Shown here piece after piece: positions 1-10,509 of a stretch of DNA of 64,000 nt. The position numbers and the translations under genes are program-made. Numbering within the stretch: the stretch's first letter is position 1; each line of letters begins with the position of its first letter. The notes beneath the pieces were generated by a model, which worked only from the letters and a program-made list of their open reading frames with translations, was not told the origin of the DNA and searched no databases. The stretch is from contig NC_079426.1 of assembly GCF_026213295.1 (NCBI RefSeq), positions 19,637,817 through 19,701,816 of the forward strand, read 5' to 3'. This stretch comes from Gadus chalcogrammus. Taxonomy: Eukaryota; Chordata; Actinopteri; Gadiformes; Gadidae.

Positions 1-1115
1 TATTCAACATCTACATGCTCCCACTAGGGCAAATCATGCATAATAACAATATTGACCATCATTGCTATGCTGATGACACGCAAATCTATGTATCGCTATC
101 ACCAAATGACTATCGGCCCATAGATCTGCTGTGCCAGTGCATTGAGCAAGTGAAAGACTGGATGTGCCGAAATTTCCTTCAGCTAAATGAGGATAAAACA
201 GAGATAATTGTATTTGGTGCTAAAACGGAAAGGCTTAAAGTAACCCAACACCTTCAATCTCTGTCCCTGAAAACCTCAATCAAAGCCAGAAACCTAGGGG
301 TTATCATGGATTCTGATTTACATTTCGAAAGTCACATCAAATCAGTTACAAAATCTGCATATTATCACCTTAAAAATGTAGCAAGACTTAGAGGGCTCAT
401 GTCCACAGAAGACTTACAAAAACTTGTACATGCCTTTATCACTAGTAAGCTTGATTACTGCAATGGTCTCCTTACAGGTCTCCCAAAACAAACTCTAAGG
501 AAGCTTCAGCTTGTTCAGAATGCTGCTGCTAGAGTATTAACAAAGACCAAAAAATTTGAACATATTACACCAATTCTTAAATCGTTACATTGGCTTCCTG
601 TAGGTCAGAGAATTGATTTTAAAATCATGTTGCTAACCTATAAATCCCTACATGGTTTAGGCCCAAAATATTTAACTGATATGCTTCCACTACATAAGCC
701 TTCTAGAACACTAAGATCTTCTGAGACCAATCTGTTAATTATCCCCCGAGTAAACACGAAACATGGGAAAACAGGATTTAGTTACTATGCAACAAATAGC
801 TGGAATAAACTCCCTGAGGATTTAAGACTTGCCCCAACTCTGAGCACCTTCAAAACAAGATTGAAGACTTTTATGTTTGCTTTAGCTTTCTGCTAAATCT
901 TAAATACTTTAGCTTTATTTTACTAAAATGCCTTTTTAACTCACTTTCAATTTTACTTACTAAAAAGCCTTTTTAACTTTCTATTTTACTAATTTCTTTG
1001 CATATGTTTTCTTTTCTTTTTTAATGTATAACAATGTTTATATGTGAAGCACTTTGAGTCTGCCTTGTGTATGAAAAGTGCTATATAAATAAAGTTGCCT
1101 TGCCTTGCCTTGCCT
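1..1115 (+). mobile_element. L2-clade LINE, 3' half (cut by window start)
   Basis: This is the end of a non-LTR retrotransposon: the last part of the reverse transcriptase, a short AT-rich 3' UTR and a tail of TTGCC repeats (about 1095-1115). The 3' end carries the stretch ending GTGCTATATAAATAAAG that is typical of fish L2/CR1-type LINEs and is probably recognised by the reverse transcriptase. A nearly identical copy lies on the minus strand from 15239, so this is a young family in this genome. The copy continues beyond the left edge, so its full length is unknown. Confidence 0.85.
3..896 (+). CDS. LINE reverse transcriptase, C-terminal part (partial)
   Basis: The frame is open from the window edge to a TAA at 894-896 (about 297 codons). 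It contains the YADD catalytic box near the left end (HCYADDTQIYVS), then the thumb and C-terminal region with the typical LKSLHWLPV and YATNSWNKLP segments of L2/jockey-like enzymes. The enzyme copies LINE RNA into DNA at a nicked target (target-primed reverse transcription). No stop or frameshift is visible, whereas the sister copy at 15905-17498 has a frameshift near 16240. The palm and fingers domains and the endonuclease would lie left of the window. Confidence 0.85.
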   Translation, partial: FNIYMLPLGQIMHNNNIDHHCYADDTQIYVSLSPNDYRPIDLLCQCIEQVKDWMCRNFLQLNEDKTEIIVFGAKTERLKVTQHLQSLSLKTSIKARNLGVIMDSDLHFESHIKSVTKSAYYHLKNVARLRGLMSTEDLQKLVHAFITSKLDYCNGLLTGLPKQTLRKLQLVQNAAARVLTKTKKFEHITPILKSLHWLPVGQRIDFKIMLLTYKSLHGLGPKYLTDMLPLHKPSRTLRSSETNLLIIPRVNTKHGKTGFSYYATNSWNKLPEDLRLAPTLSTFKTRLKTFMFALAFC

Positions 1116-1309
1116 AAAAGGGAAGAAAATCTGGTACCACACGGATGTCTTTTTTAAATAATAATAATACTTCTTATTCGGTTGGTTATTTATAGAAAGG
1201 CGGAGTATGTGTTAACATGTGTAACATTATGGCATTTATAACTAATCATCAATTCACCAATGATAATACCCTTAAACTTTTTGTAATTTGTTTCATCTCA
1301 AGGCCAAAT

Positions 1310-4300
1310 ATGAAATTTTCCCTGCCCGACTACTCCAGTGAAGACGATGACAATCGGAATCTCCCACCGCCTCCAAAAATCCCAAGAGCACCAGCAAAAA
1401 AAAAAACTATTCCAAATTCAGGTTAGTGATCTCTCTGAAAAGAAATTCCATTTTCTTTATATTTATGCTTTGTCATGGTCTCTATCTCCTCTCTATCATG
1501 GTCTCTTTGACTTTTTGTGCACACACATTTGCCACCATGCCCTCTGCATAGCATTGCTTTGTTCATTTTATAAGTTGCTTTAAAAGTGCCAGTTAAGTGT
1601 AACTTAACACGCTTTTACTTTTCCAATCTGTTCGACAGAGTTGACCATCGTTACTGTTCTGCCAGTAGCACCACCGCTCTTCCGCTCCAGCCATGCCGGT
1701 AAATACATAATACAGTGCACAACAGTTGACAGTCCACACCCCTCTCCCTCTCCAAATGCCAGCTGCTTTGTTCATTGTGGAATGAGGTGTACTTAAATGT
1801 GTTTGTGTTTTGGAAAGGTATTGCATTACCTTACTCTCCACCTTTTGCTTTGGTAGTATAAAACATCTTGTTGGTAGTAAAAAGGGAACAAATGTAGCAC
1901 AAGCCATGCGGATAAATACATAATTTGCTTTATGAACTCTGGGACTTTGTCCATGCTGAAATCCGTGTCGCGTTGGAAACCATTTTTACCATAATCTTAA
2001 TCTCTTTCAAACGGCATACAGTGAGCCTGGCAGAAGACATTGTGGAGGTACAATCAATTAAATCTTCACCTCTTTTTTACCGTTGTTTATCATTTGGGCA
2101 TTTCACTCAACACGCCTTTACTTTTCCAATCTGTTCAACAGAATTGACAGGTCCGACCTTTATTTTGCCACCTCCACCACAGCACCCAGCAACATTTTTC
2201 AACTCCATCGATGCCGGTAAATACTCTTCAATTGCCAATTGCTTTGTTCATTGTTTTGGACAAAAGTGCCAGTTAAGTGTAATGTCATACCATTGCAGTA
2301 ATCATTTCACTAAACATGCCTTTACTTTTCCAATCTGTTCAACAGAGTTGACCACCGTTACTGCTCTGCCAGTAGCACCACCGCTCTTCCGCTCCAGCCA
2401 TGCCGGTAAATGCATAATACAGTGCACAACAGTTGACAGTCCACACCCCTCTCCCTCTCCAAATGCCAGCTGCTTTGTTCATTGTGGAATGAGGTGTAGT
2501 TAAATGTGTTTGTGTTTTGGAAAGGTATTGCATTACCTTACTCTCCACCTTTTGCTTTGGTAGTATAAAACATCTTGATGGTAGTAAAAAGGGAACAAAT
2601 TTTGCACAAATTGTTGTATGAACCCTGCCATTGCAGTAATCATCTCACTAAGTATGCCTTTTCATTTCCAATCTGTTCAACAGAGTTAACAAGTCAGACC
2701 ACCACTCCTCCGTCAACTTCGCCCACATCTCTACCAGTACCACCCCAGCAAGGTAGAACTGCATTTTCATTAATCTGGCGCCAATATTAAGGGAGAAACA
2801 AGCCATGAAGGCCTCATTATGTGGGAAGGACATTCATCCCTGATTAAGTCAGGCAATTTCAGTCTCAACTTCTTTACATTACATACACTTTTTGTGTCAT
2901 ACCAATTCTAATATATTTTTTTTTATTCATAGATTTTTACAGACTTGTTCTGCAGCACCTCCGCACAATTGAGGAGGAGCTGAAGGAGGTGAAGCAGCAG
3001 GTGGCGGTCAACACAGCCATGATACAGAGACTAGGTGGTGGTGGTGTGGCAGATCTCGGCCTTGTGGAAGACACCAACATGCCATTGAGCAATGCCGAGG
3101 ACCTGGACGAGCTGGAGAGGCGGCTTATATCTGATGTGGACCTAAAAAATCAACTGGTATGTCTTTTTTAATGTTTTGCAATATGATTATTGTAGCTATA
3201 CAATTCCTAGCCTGGCTCTCGTAATGAATGTGGCTCTGCCTTGCTTTAATGTTGACTACTCAATGATTCAAAAATGCCAATCAAATCATGGAATGAATGC
3301 CGGGAACTGAGACCATGTGTGCATCTGAAACACCTGTCGCGTTTCACATCTGTTTTCCCTTCCCCACTACATTTAAATGTTGACCACGTCATATTAAAAG
3401 CCAGGCTATCCACGTCCTTGTTGTGTTGTTAAACTTGAATCTCATTCCCAAGTGGAGCGTTGTGTGCTGAATACATGACATGTTGTCAATTTTTGTCACC
3501 ATATAGCAAAACAGCTTAAGCCGAAAACAGCTAAAATGTTTGACTGGGAGTTATGCCACTGTAATTTTGGTCTTTGCATTTCAGGTGAACATACTTGCTA
3601 TTTTGGGAGGGAAAACCACCAAAGACGCAGTGAAGAGGATGCTGGGCCGGGCTTTCAGGAGGTCCCTGGCGCTCCAAATTAATTGGACTGGCGCAGCTGG
3701 AAAGATCGCTTTAAATTCCCTAAACCTGAAGAGTGTGTTGCACAGTAAGTGATTTTGTGAAACTATTGTGAATGTGTTCCAGTATATAACCCCTGTCAAA
3801 AAAAAAGCATTTTGTGAGGGCACGCATACACATTGATGAAGGCAGACATGAAAGTGCTGAACATTAAAACTGAACTTTATTTAACTACTGCATCCTATTA
3901 TACATGTAGGCTGCGTATCTTTGCGGTACAGAAGAGTGTTGAATGGGGAGCTTATGTAGCCCCCGCCTAAACGCATGCCATTATGGGGAAGTGAAGTTTA
4001 TATTCACTACATGGGTTCTACATTTTTGTTTTCTCCCAGCTGCGCGACACTAGCTGCGCACAACTCAACCTCTGATTTTTGGAAACCGCTGTCGGTCAAA
4101 AAATTAGCTTACGTGGTTGGCTGCTGGTGTCTTGCCCCTCCTCACAACACCGTGTTTATGAACACGTGAATCCATGTATATTCTTCCATACACAACATCT
4201 CACTTACTCTTTGTTTTACTACAGGAGCCGTTCGGAGAGTGGTAACCACAGCCACTGAAGAGGAGCTTCAAAAAGAAGTCTCCCTGTATTTGAAGGGGGC

Positions 4301-4367
4301 GGCTGACAGGGAGGGAGGGAGAAAAGACAGGCAGAAAAGGGTGGTGAATGGGGATGGGGAGTGTTGA
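1310..4367 (+). CDS. DUF4806-like domain protein, 8 exons, about 300 aa
   Basis: Exons can be joined at GT-AG sites without a frame break: 1310-1421, 1639-1698, 2142-2216, 2346-2405, 2684-2752, 2933-3156, 3585-3744 and 4225-4367. They sum to 903 nt, 300 codons plus TGA. The N-terminus is acidic, then proline- and lysine-rich (DYSSEDDD, PPPPKIPRAPAKKK), like a nuclear localisation signal. Four short proline-rich exons follow, then a charged helix (TIEEELKEVKQQ) and a C-terminal region with DELERRLISD, LGGKTTKDAVKRMLGRAF and the WTG motif, which I recognise as DUF4806. The function of that domain is unknown. The start is the first ATG after a possible acceptor at 1301-1302. A further 5' exon cannot be excluded. 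It could be a host gene or a gene carried by a transposon. Confidence 0.7.
1580..2752 (+). repeat. Tandem duplication of a small phase-1 exon with its flanking introns
   Basis: Four related exons (60, 75, 60 and 69 nt) each follow a polypyrimidine tract ending ATCTGTTCAACAG or near it, and each ends at a GT donor. Exons at 1639-1698 and 2346-2405 are almost identical, and their introns match for about 300 bp downstream. All lengths are multiples of three and all junctions are phase 1, so any subset can be spliced in without changing the frame. The encoded segments are proline-rich linkers. Confidence 0.8.
3208..3408. mobile_element. Short inverted-repeat element in an intron
   Basis: A 201 bp segment begins TAGCCTGGCT and ends AGCCAGGCTA, a perfect 10 bp inverted pair. 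It lies in the intron between exons 2933-3156 and 3585-3744. A similar TAGCCTGGC start occurs near 45039. It looks like a MITE, but no target duplication is clear. Confidence 0.45.
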
Positions 4368-4392
4368 GCCCATGTTGGCCATATGCTTATGA

Positions 4393-4398
4393 AATAAA
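4393..4398 (+). promoter_or_regulatory. Polyadenylation signal
   Basis: AATAAA lies 26 bp after the stop codon of the DUF4806-like gene, a normal position for its 3' end formation. Confidence 0.55.
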
Positions 4399-4707
4399 CA
4401 AAATGTATTGAACCTAATAGCCTATGTGTGGTGAGTCCGTGTAATATTTGCTGAGGATATGTTTTTGTACTGGATTACTAAATTATAGAACACATTATAA
4501 GGTTTCTCATCAGCAGGCTGTCTTTACCTTGGTAAATTTTGGTAACTTTAGTAAGCCCAGTAAATAATTGTAATTTTTTTGATTGAGGGCAAATGGAAAG
4601 TGTTGTAATGTATTAGATGACTATTTTAGTACATCATTTGAATTATTATGGCCATAAATAAGACCATAAAGGCCATAAATAAGGCCAATTCGAAGCTGGT
4701 GGCCCAC

Positions 4708-4810
4708 CATCGGTTCTCTGGTGGTTCGCCGGCGGCTCAAAAGCGGCACAAGGGCGGCCCTTTATCTGCAGCCGCTTTTGAGCCGCCGAAGGACCACCAG
4801 AGAACCGATG
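4708..4810. repeat. Long hairpin, 40 bp arms
   Basis: The left arm 4708-4747 and right arm 4771-4810 are inverted repeats with about four mismatches and a 23 bp loop. The element is GC-rich (CGGCGGCTCAAAAGCGGC in the arm) in otherwise AT-rich DNA. It lies in the non-coding stretch 4399-6542. Confidence 0.75.
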
Positions 4811-5177
4811 AGCAAAACTCCCGTCAGGCCACCGGTGGGTACCGCCGTTGGACCGCCAACTCTGCCGCTGGTGGGCCGCCAGTGGGCCGCTAACCTAATG
4901 CTATCTGGGTAGCTTTTTTCGGGTAAAGAAGCAACGGTGAAGGACCCTACTAAACGCCCTATCCATTGTATGGGTCTGTAAAATGCTAATCAAATCGATG
5001 AAATGTATTTATTAAGCACCTTATTAAAAAGGTAATTGGTTGGGGGGAGATCTTATGTTTCATGTATGTTTTTGTCATGCCTGTCTACGCTTCAAACTCG
5101 TGCATATTGCAGAAAATATGCAACAGCGCCCCTTGGGGTCACACTTTTCGGTGGGTCGCAGAATTCGGTATAACACC

Positions 5178-5228
5178 GGCGTCGCTATAGTAACCTTACT
5201 AACGTAACTAGGTTATTATAGCGACGCC
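5178..5228. repeat. Hairpin, 18 bp arms
   Basis: GGCGTCGCTATAGTAACC (5178-5195) pairs with 5211-5228 with one mismatch across a 15 bp loop. It may be a small MITE or the end of one. Confidence 0.6.
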
Positions 5229-5368
5229 AACTCTAACATCTACTCAGTTCAGGTCCTGTTAGCACCGTATACTGTATTCTTTAGGCTAGATGAAGTTAAA
5301 ACATTTAAACAAAATAATGGAAACTCATTTAATATTGAGGAGGTGGTGAAAATTTTTAATTACAATTT

Positions 5369-5518
5369 TTATTTTTTACTACCTTTTACTACCACGCGGA
5401 CACCCTGTTCAAGGACATTGAGAGCCATATCTTTCCTCGCCTTTTCCATGGCTCTCCTTTTTGTAGAGAAGTTCATTTTGGGGAACTCAGGGAAGGCTTC
5501 CATCACTGCTCTGGCCAT
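5369..5518 (-). other. Possible 49-codon exon
   Basis: On the minus strand an ATG at 5518 directly after a CAG acceptor opens a 49-codon frame to a TAA at 5369. It is lysine- and arginine-rich (contains NFSTKRRAMEKARKD). I do not recognise it. It may be the last exon of a decayed gene. Confidence 0.25.
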
Positions 5519-5601
5519 CTGAATTAACAACACTGAAGTGTTTGTCTTTCTCTTTTAATAGATAACTAAACCATTTGTCAACACATGCTTGGTGGGGAGG
5601 A

Positions 5602-5830
5602 TTTAGAATCACTGCTGCCAGCTTCAAAATGGTTACCTATGGGCATTCATGCTTTGTAAATGCACATAGGCAGCCATTCTGAAGCAGGCAGGGTGGATTC
5701 TAAATGAGCCAAATACGAAGAGATAGGACCAATCGTCAACATTTCAGTGTCAACCATTCCATTTCATCCTAGACAACCAAGAAAGGGGGCTCAAAGTACA
5801 TAATAGTGAACTTATCCTTAAAGACATCTT
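5602..5830 (+). repeat. Dispersed repeat, palindromic first half
   Basis: Positions 5602-5707 form an imperfect palindrome around the sequence CATTCATGCTTTG. The part 5640-5830 matches 44785-44950 in the same orientation (shared AGCCATT..GAAGCAGGCAGG and TTTCATCCTAGACAA). It is an unclassified interspersed repeat. Confidence 0.6.
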
Positions 5831-6542
5831 GTATGTCTGTGGAAACACCCAAATATAACGTTATTTCCACCATCACAAACATGAAAGAAACATCATGTTT
5901 CCTCTATACTACATAGATCTACTTACTTCGACAACAATGACACCACAGCTGCAACCATCCCTTTGCAGTGGGTGGGGCATCACTCCTCCATTCCACTTCA
6001 CACCCACCCAGTCAGTTTACCCCTGACATTTTCTTATCTTCAACTATTCCCTGAAGAAATGCGATACTTTCCTTTAAGTGCTACCAAAACATTGTCCATT
6101 CACAGATACATTTTAGCCAAGTTCTATTCAATTAAGGTATATGGACATATCTTCAAAAACACCACTGTCTGACAAACAGCTGCCATTGTTGAATATAAGT
6201 AAACATGATTGACTTAAAATGTTTAGAATCCTAGCTTGAATATTTACTGTAGTCTTTGAGCCGCATGGGTAGAGTCCTCAAGCTCTGAGGATGCTGCTGA
6301 GGGATCCATTTGGTACACAGTACCAGACTTTGCATGAGGTTTCCCTCTCTTCAAGACACTTTCACATTAGCCATATTCTTTAATCCTATTAGCCAAATGA
6401 GTGGGTGAGATAATAGGGCAAGTACAGGTGCTACTAATTACTCAAATTACATTGCCATTTGTTACACCTTTGAGTATAGCATGTTAAAATAGCTATTGTA
6501 AAGTTAATTGAGAGTGAGAAAAGAGAGTCTCCTTTAGACTAA
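5831..6542. other. No gene seen
   Basis: AT-rich DNA with no frame that I can support. Confidence 0.5.
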
Positions 6543-8345
6543 AGGTGCGACCACACTGAACGCGTTACACACGTCAAGAAACGCGCGTAACGCGCCTAAC
6601 TTGACGCTTGATCATTGTGTCACAAAAATGGTCCAACGCACCTGCACAGCTCGATGAGGCCTCCCATTTCCCCCCCGCTACTTTTTTTTTGCTACACAAA
6701 CATGTCTGAGATCACCCCCATCGCTAAGCTGTATTTGTTGTGGGAGCTCGAGGAGAGTAGGAAACCCAAACGCCGTCGTGTTTGGGTGCATGACATCCTC
6801 CGTAGACGCTCACAGCTGGGTGAGTTTCACCACCTCCTCCAGGAACTCCGCCTGGATGACGGCTGGTTCCAGCGGTATTTTCGATTTACTGTCGCCATAT
6901 TCGATGACCTGCTAGCCCGGGTTGGTGCCAGGATTTCCCGTCAGGACACCAACTGCAGGCGCTCCATATCAGCTGCGGAGCGCCTGTCCATCTGTCTCCG
7001 GTAAGTTGCGGTTTCATAGTTACTCTATCAAAATCAGCACATTCTTCAGTCAAAAACTATCTACTTACCGGGGAGAACTTGTTCGGGCGCGTCTTTTGAA
7101 AGTGCATACATCTATTTCCAATGCGCTGTTTATATTTGAGTAGTGACCCATTTATTCAAGCATCGTGCACAATGCTCGTTCGTGGCATAGGCCATTGTGA
7201 CATTACAGGCAATATTCATTGAGTTAAATTCACATTGACCTCCTTGTCATGCTTTTCAAAGTAAAATAAGCTGATGCAAATCCAATTTAAACACTAGTCA
7301 AGACATTTACCTGTGCAGTGATATCAGTGAGATAATTGGACTACAGATTTGGTATGCAACTGAAATTCTCAGTGAGGCTAAAATAAAATATTCATGTGTT
7401 GCAGATTCCTGGCTAGTGGTGAGTCGTTTAGGACGATAGCCAACAGCTTTCGGGTCGGGGCCTCCACCATGGCTTCCATCGTGTCAGTTGTGGTCACGGC
7501 TATTTGGGACTGCCTGGTGGAGGAGTTCATGGCTGTGCCCACTGCAGAGGACTGGAGATTTGTTGCAGAGCGGTTCGAGGAGCAATGGAACTTCCCTCTC
7601 TGCTGTGGTGCCATCGATGAGAAGCATGTGGTTCTGAAGGCCCCTGCGAACTCCGGTTTGCGGTTCTTCAAATACAAGGGAATATTTTCCATGGTTCTCT
7701 TGGCAGTTGTCGACACAGACTACTGCTTCCGGGTCATCGATGTGGGGGGCTACGGGAGAACCAGTGATGGATGAATTCTGGCCAACTCAGCGTTTGGTCG
7801 GCCCTCCGCGCTGGCGATCTCAAGCTCCCTGCTGACAGAGCACTGCCGGCGGCTGAGCACAGAGGACCCCTGCCTCATGTGTTTGTAGCAGACGAGGACT
7901 TTCCGCTACGGACCGACCTCAGGAGGCCATTCCGCGGATGTGTCCTCCCACCAGAGCTGCGCGTCTTCAACTACCGTCTGTCCCGGGCTCGGTTGGTGGT
8001 GAAGGACGCATTTGGCATCCTCTCCTCTCAGCGGCGGATCTACCGGAGGGTCATCGAGGTCCGTCCTGAGCTGGCAGAGCGATGCATCAAGGCCACCTGT
8101 GTGCTCCACAATTTCCTCTGCAGAACAGCACCAACCGCAACAGTGAGGGAGTGCATCGATGGTGGTGTAGTGGAGCCTTTGCCAAGGCTGGGGAGAGTGG
8201 CTGCAAACAACGCCGGGAGAGAGGCCATTCGGATCCGCGTGACCTTCACCTCCTACTTCTCGGAAGAAGAAACCGTCCCATGGCAGAACGACATCTAGTG
8301 CAGTGGACAAGAAACCCAAAACGTCTCTTTTAAGAGCCACCCACA
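6543..8345 (+). mobile_element. PIF/Harbinger element, copy 1 (right end not found)
   Basis: The left end starts AGGTGCGACCACAC after a TAA at 6540-6542, which fits the TWA target of Harbinger elements. The reverse complement of the sequence ending at 57086 begins AGGTACGGCCACACC, a match to this terminal repeat. No matching right end is visible before the next element at 8395, so the right side is probably deleted or too diverged to see. Confidence 0.7.
6702..8298 (+). pseudogene. HARBI1-like transposase, broken
   Basis: This is the DDE transposase of a PIF/Harbinger element. Exon 1 (6702-7000) encodes the helical DNA-binding part (FDDLLARVGARIS, ISAAERLSICLR). Exon 2 starts at 7405 after GTTGCAG. 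The first catalytic Asp is in GAIDEKH and the second in VFVADEDFP. Lesions: an in-frame TGA right after the GRTSDG motif (7772-7774), a one-base deletion near 7799, and the catalytic Glu replaced by Lys (VVKDAFG, codon 8002-8004; the sister copy at 60.2 kb has VVENAFG). The protein cannot be active. The related copy at 60121-61465 supports every one of these calls. Confidence 0.9.
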
Positions 8346-8394
8346 CAAAACACAAGCAATGATTCCTTCATTATTATTAAAATTGTTATATTAA

Positions 8395-9495
8395 AGGTGC
8401 CATGGCATGCTATTTTATGGATGCTTTATTATTAGGTATTAGTGGGCCACTAACACAGTATTCAAAGACGTTCCCGAAATTCAGCCGTGGTGCAGAGTTG
8501 CAGCCACTCCCAGCCAGTCGCACATTGAGCTTCCCCCAAATGCGCTGTTTTGGTGTCTGTAGCTATAATGCAAATGAGGAGGAGCGAGGCGGGTCAAGGA
8601 GGAGGGTGGGGGTGTGGCACTGAGCAGCTTGCAGCCACGGTACCATGCGCCCTGTTTACAGTGGATGTATCGCAATGGCGAGGCGCACACAGCCTTTAGC
8701 CGTGTTCTGTAAATATTCTAGAACACAGGGGAGTCCTGGAGCTCTATATCTAAATAATATCACATAGCCTACATAGATATCTATATCATAATATATATTA
8801 TCACGGCCAAAAGCTGTATAGCTCTATATCTAAATAATATCATATAATACATAGATATCTATATCATATAATAAATATTATCACGGCCAAAAGCTGTGTG
8901 CACCTCCAGACGATATTATGAATCACAAACGACTTTGTCGGGTTCTGCGACGTCTCTGGTTCTTCCACTTTCACATCAATCTGAAGTAGACGAAACCGCA
9001 CGCTGCCTACTGCCGGCTGCCGGGCGGTGGTGCCTCGCGCAACCGGCGGCATGTTGCAGTTCATGTACTTCAGGGAGTAAAAGCCAAAGTTCCTTTCCCC
9101 TAATTCCTTCTCAACCATGGCTGATAACCCCCACTACAGTCTCGTTGTGGAAATACAAGAGACGTCAAAGAACAAGAAACAATTGCGTTACAGTGTGTGT
9201 ATTCACACACACACACACACATGTGGCGCTCGCACGGTCGTGTTTCATTGGCGGGCCAAGTCTCTGGGCGGGCCAGGCAGAGTAAGGGGAGGAGCTTACT
9301 AAAGTGTGACGACATAAGAAAACACAATCCAAATCAGCGCACTTGAGCCTCCGTTTTTCTCAAAGGCGAGCAGAACACCTAGTGCTCGTTTTACACCGAA
9401 AGCAAGTTTTAGCCACTGGGGGACCATAGGCAGGCTAGGGGAACTCATATTTATTTTAGAAAACCTCAAAGTGAGATTTTCATTCCATGGCACCT
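8395..9495. mobile_element. 1.1 kb inverted-repeat element flanked by TTAA
   Basis: The element starts AGGTGCCATGG and ends CCATGGCACCT and has TTAA on both sides (8391-8394, 9496-9499). The TTAA duplications suggest a piggyBac-type or similar non-autonomous element, but the ends also resemble Harbinger-type AGGTG ends. The interior holds two copies of an 80 bp AT-rich unit and a short frame from an ATG at 9117 (MADNPHYSLVVEIQETSK) that could be a remnant first exon. No transposase is present. Confidence 0.65.
8741..8899. repeat. Two tandem copies of an 80 bp AT-rich unit
   Basis: GCTCTATATCTAAATAATAT starts at 8741 and again at 8821. Both copies continue to TATCACGGCCAAAAGCTGT with a few differences. 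They lie inside the 1.1 kb inverted-repeat element. Confidence 0.8.
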
Positions 9496-9747
9496 TTAAG
9501 TTAAGTTAAGGTGAACAGCCTCTGGCATGATGGAACAAGGGGGGTAAGGGAAGTCGGCAAATCAGTTCAGATTCGCCACGGTTCTCTCTCTTCTCTGATG
9601 TTTCCTGTCCACTAAATACCATCAGTTTTTTTGAGCCAGGAGGAGAGCAGGTTGTAGATGAGCATACAAACACTAGAGTTAAGCTTTGAAATTGTTTGCG
9701 CTGAAAATCATGTTTCTTCTATGCTGTAACTTTTAACTGACGACAAA

Positions 9748-10474
9748 ATGCCACCGAAGAAAATGGCAAGCCAGCCTGACGAGGCGGAGGAGATAAGAAG
9801 ATCGCTTGATTTCTTGACAGCTGAGGTGGCAAAAATCTCTGCGCAACAAACAAAAATCATGAATCTGATGGGTGAAATCCACACACTCAAGATAAAAAAC
9901 ATGGAAAAGGACACAAATCACGCTACTGGAAAACCGAGTGGACGATCTCGAGCAATACTCCGGCATGAATGATTTAATCATCAGCGGACTGAGGACCAAA
10001 CACCGGAGCTACGCCAGGGCTGCTGCGGCCTCCGAAGACACCGCCGCCGGGAGGCAAGGGACCGACGCTCCCGAGGACGACCGTGAGTCGCTGGAGCAAC
10101 AGGTCCTTTGCTTTTTGGAAAGCAAGGGCATCTCTGTTGACAGCGGAGACATCGAGGCCTGTCATACCCTGCACAGTAAAATCAAAACGGTCGCGCCTGC
10201 AATAATAATCCGGTTTACCAACAGAAAGAACAAACAAGCAATCATCAGACAAGGAAGGAAATTAAAAGGAACCGACGTCTACATCAACGAAAACCTCACA
10301 AAGAAGAACGCGGACATCGCAAGGAAAGCACGCATCCTAAGAAAACAAAACAAGATTCAAGCAACATGGACTTCAAACTGCAAAGTATGCATTAAACTGA
10401 ATGGAACCACTCCTGAGTCAGCTAAAGTGCTCCTCGTCAGAGACGTCACCAAGCTGGATAAGTTTGAGGTATGA
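9748..10474 (+). pseudogene. LINE ORF1 (RNA-binding protein), frameshifted
   Basis: ORF1 starts with MPPKKMASQPDE and a short coiled-coil region. After a one-base frameshift near 9914 it continues in another frame with VDDLEQYSGMNDLIISGL and KGTDVYINENLTKKNADIA, the pattern of L1-type ORF1 proteins with a coiled coil, an RRM-like fold and a C-terminal domain. Such proteins coat the LINE RNA in the retrotransposition particle. It ends at TGA 10472-10474, 35 bp before the next reading frame. The frameshift makes it a pseudogene unless the assembly is wrong there. Confidence 0.75.
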
Positions 10475-10509
10475 AAGAAAAAACACAAGGTAACTGAATA
10501 CACACTGAA

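Noticed and set aside
1593..2548. Two similar minus-strand frames (1593-1907, 2339-2548)
   Set aside because: They mirror the duplicated plus-strand exons and introns; the repetition explains the similarity.
4648..4912. Overlapping plus-strand frames rich in Arg and Pro
   Set aside because: They run through the GC-rich hairpin; no splice or start context and no known motif.
7906..8355. Minus-strand 149-codon frame
   Set aside because: Opposite the HARBI1-like transposase exon; no independent motif.
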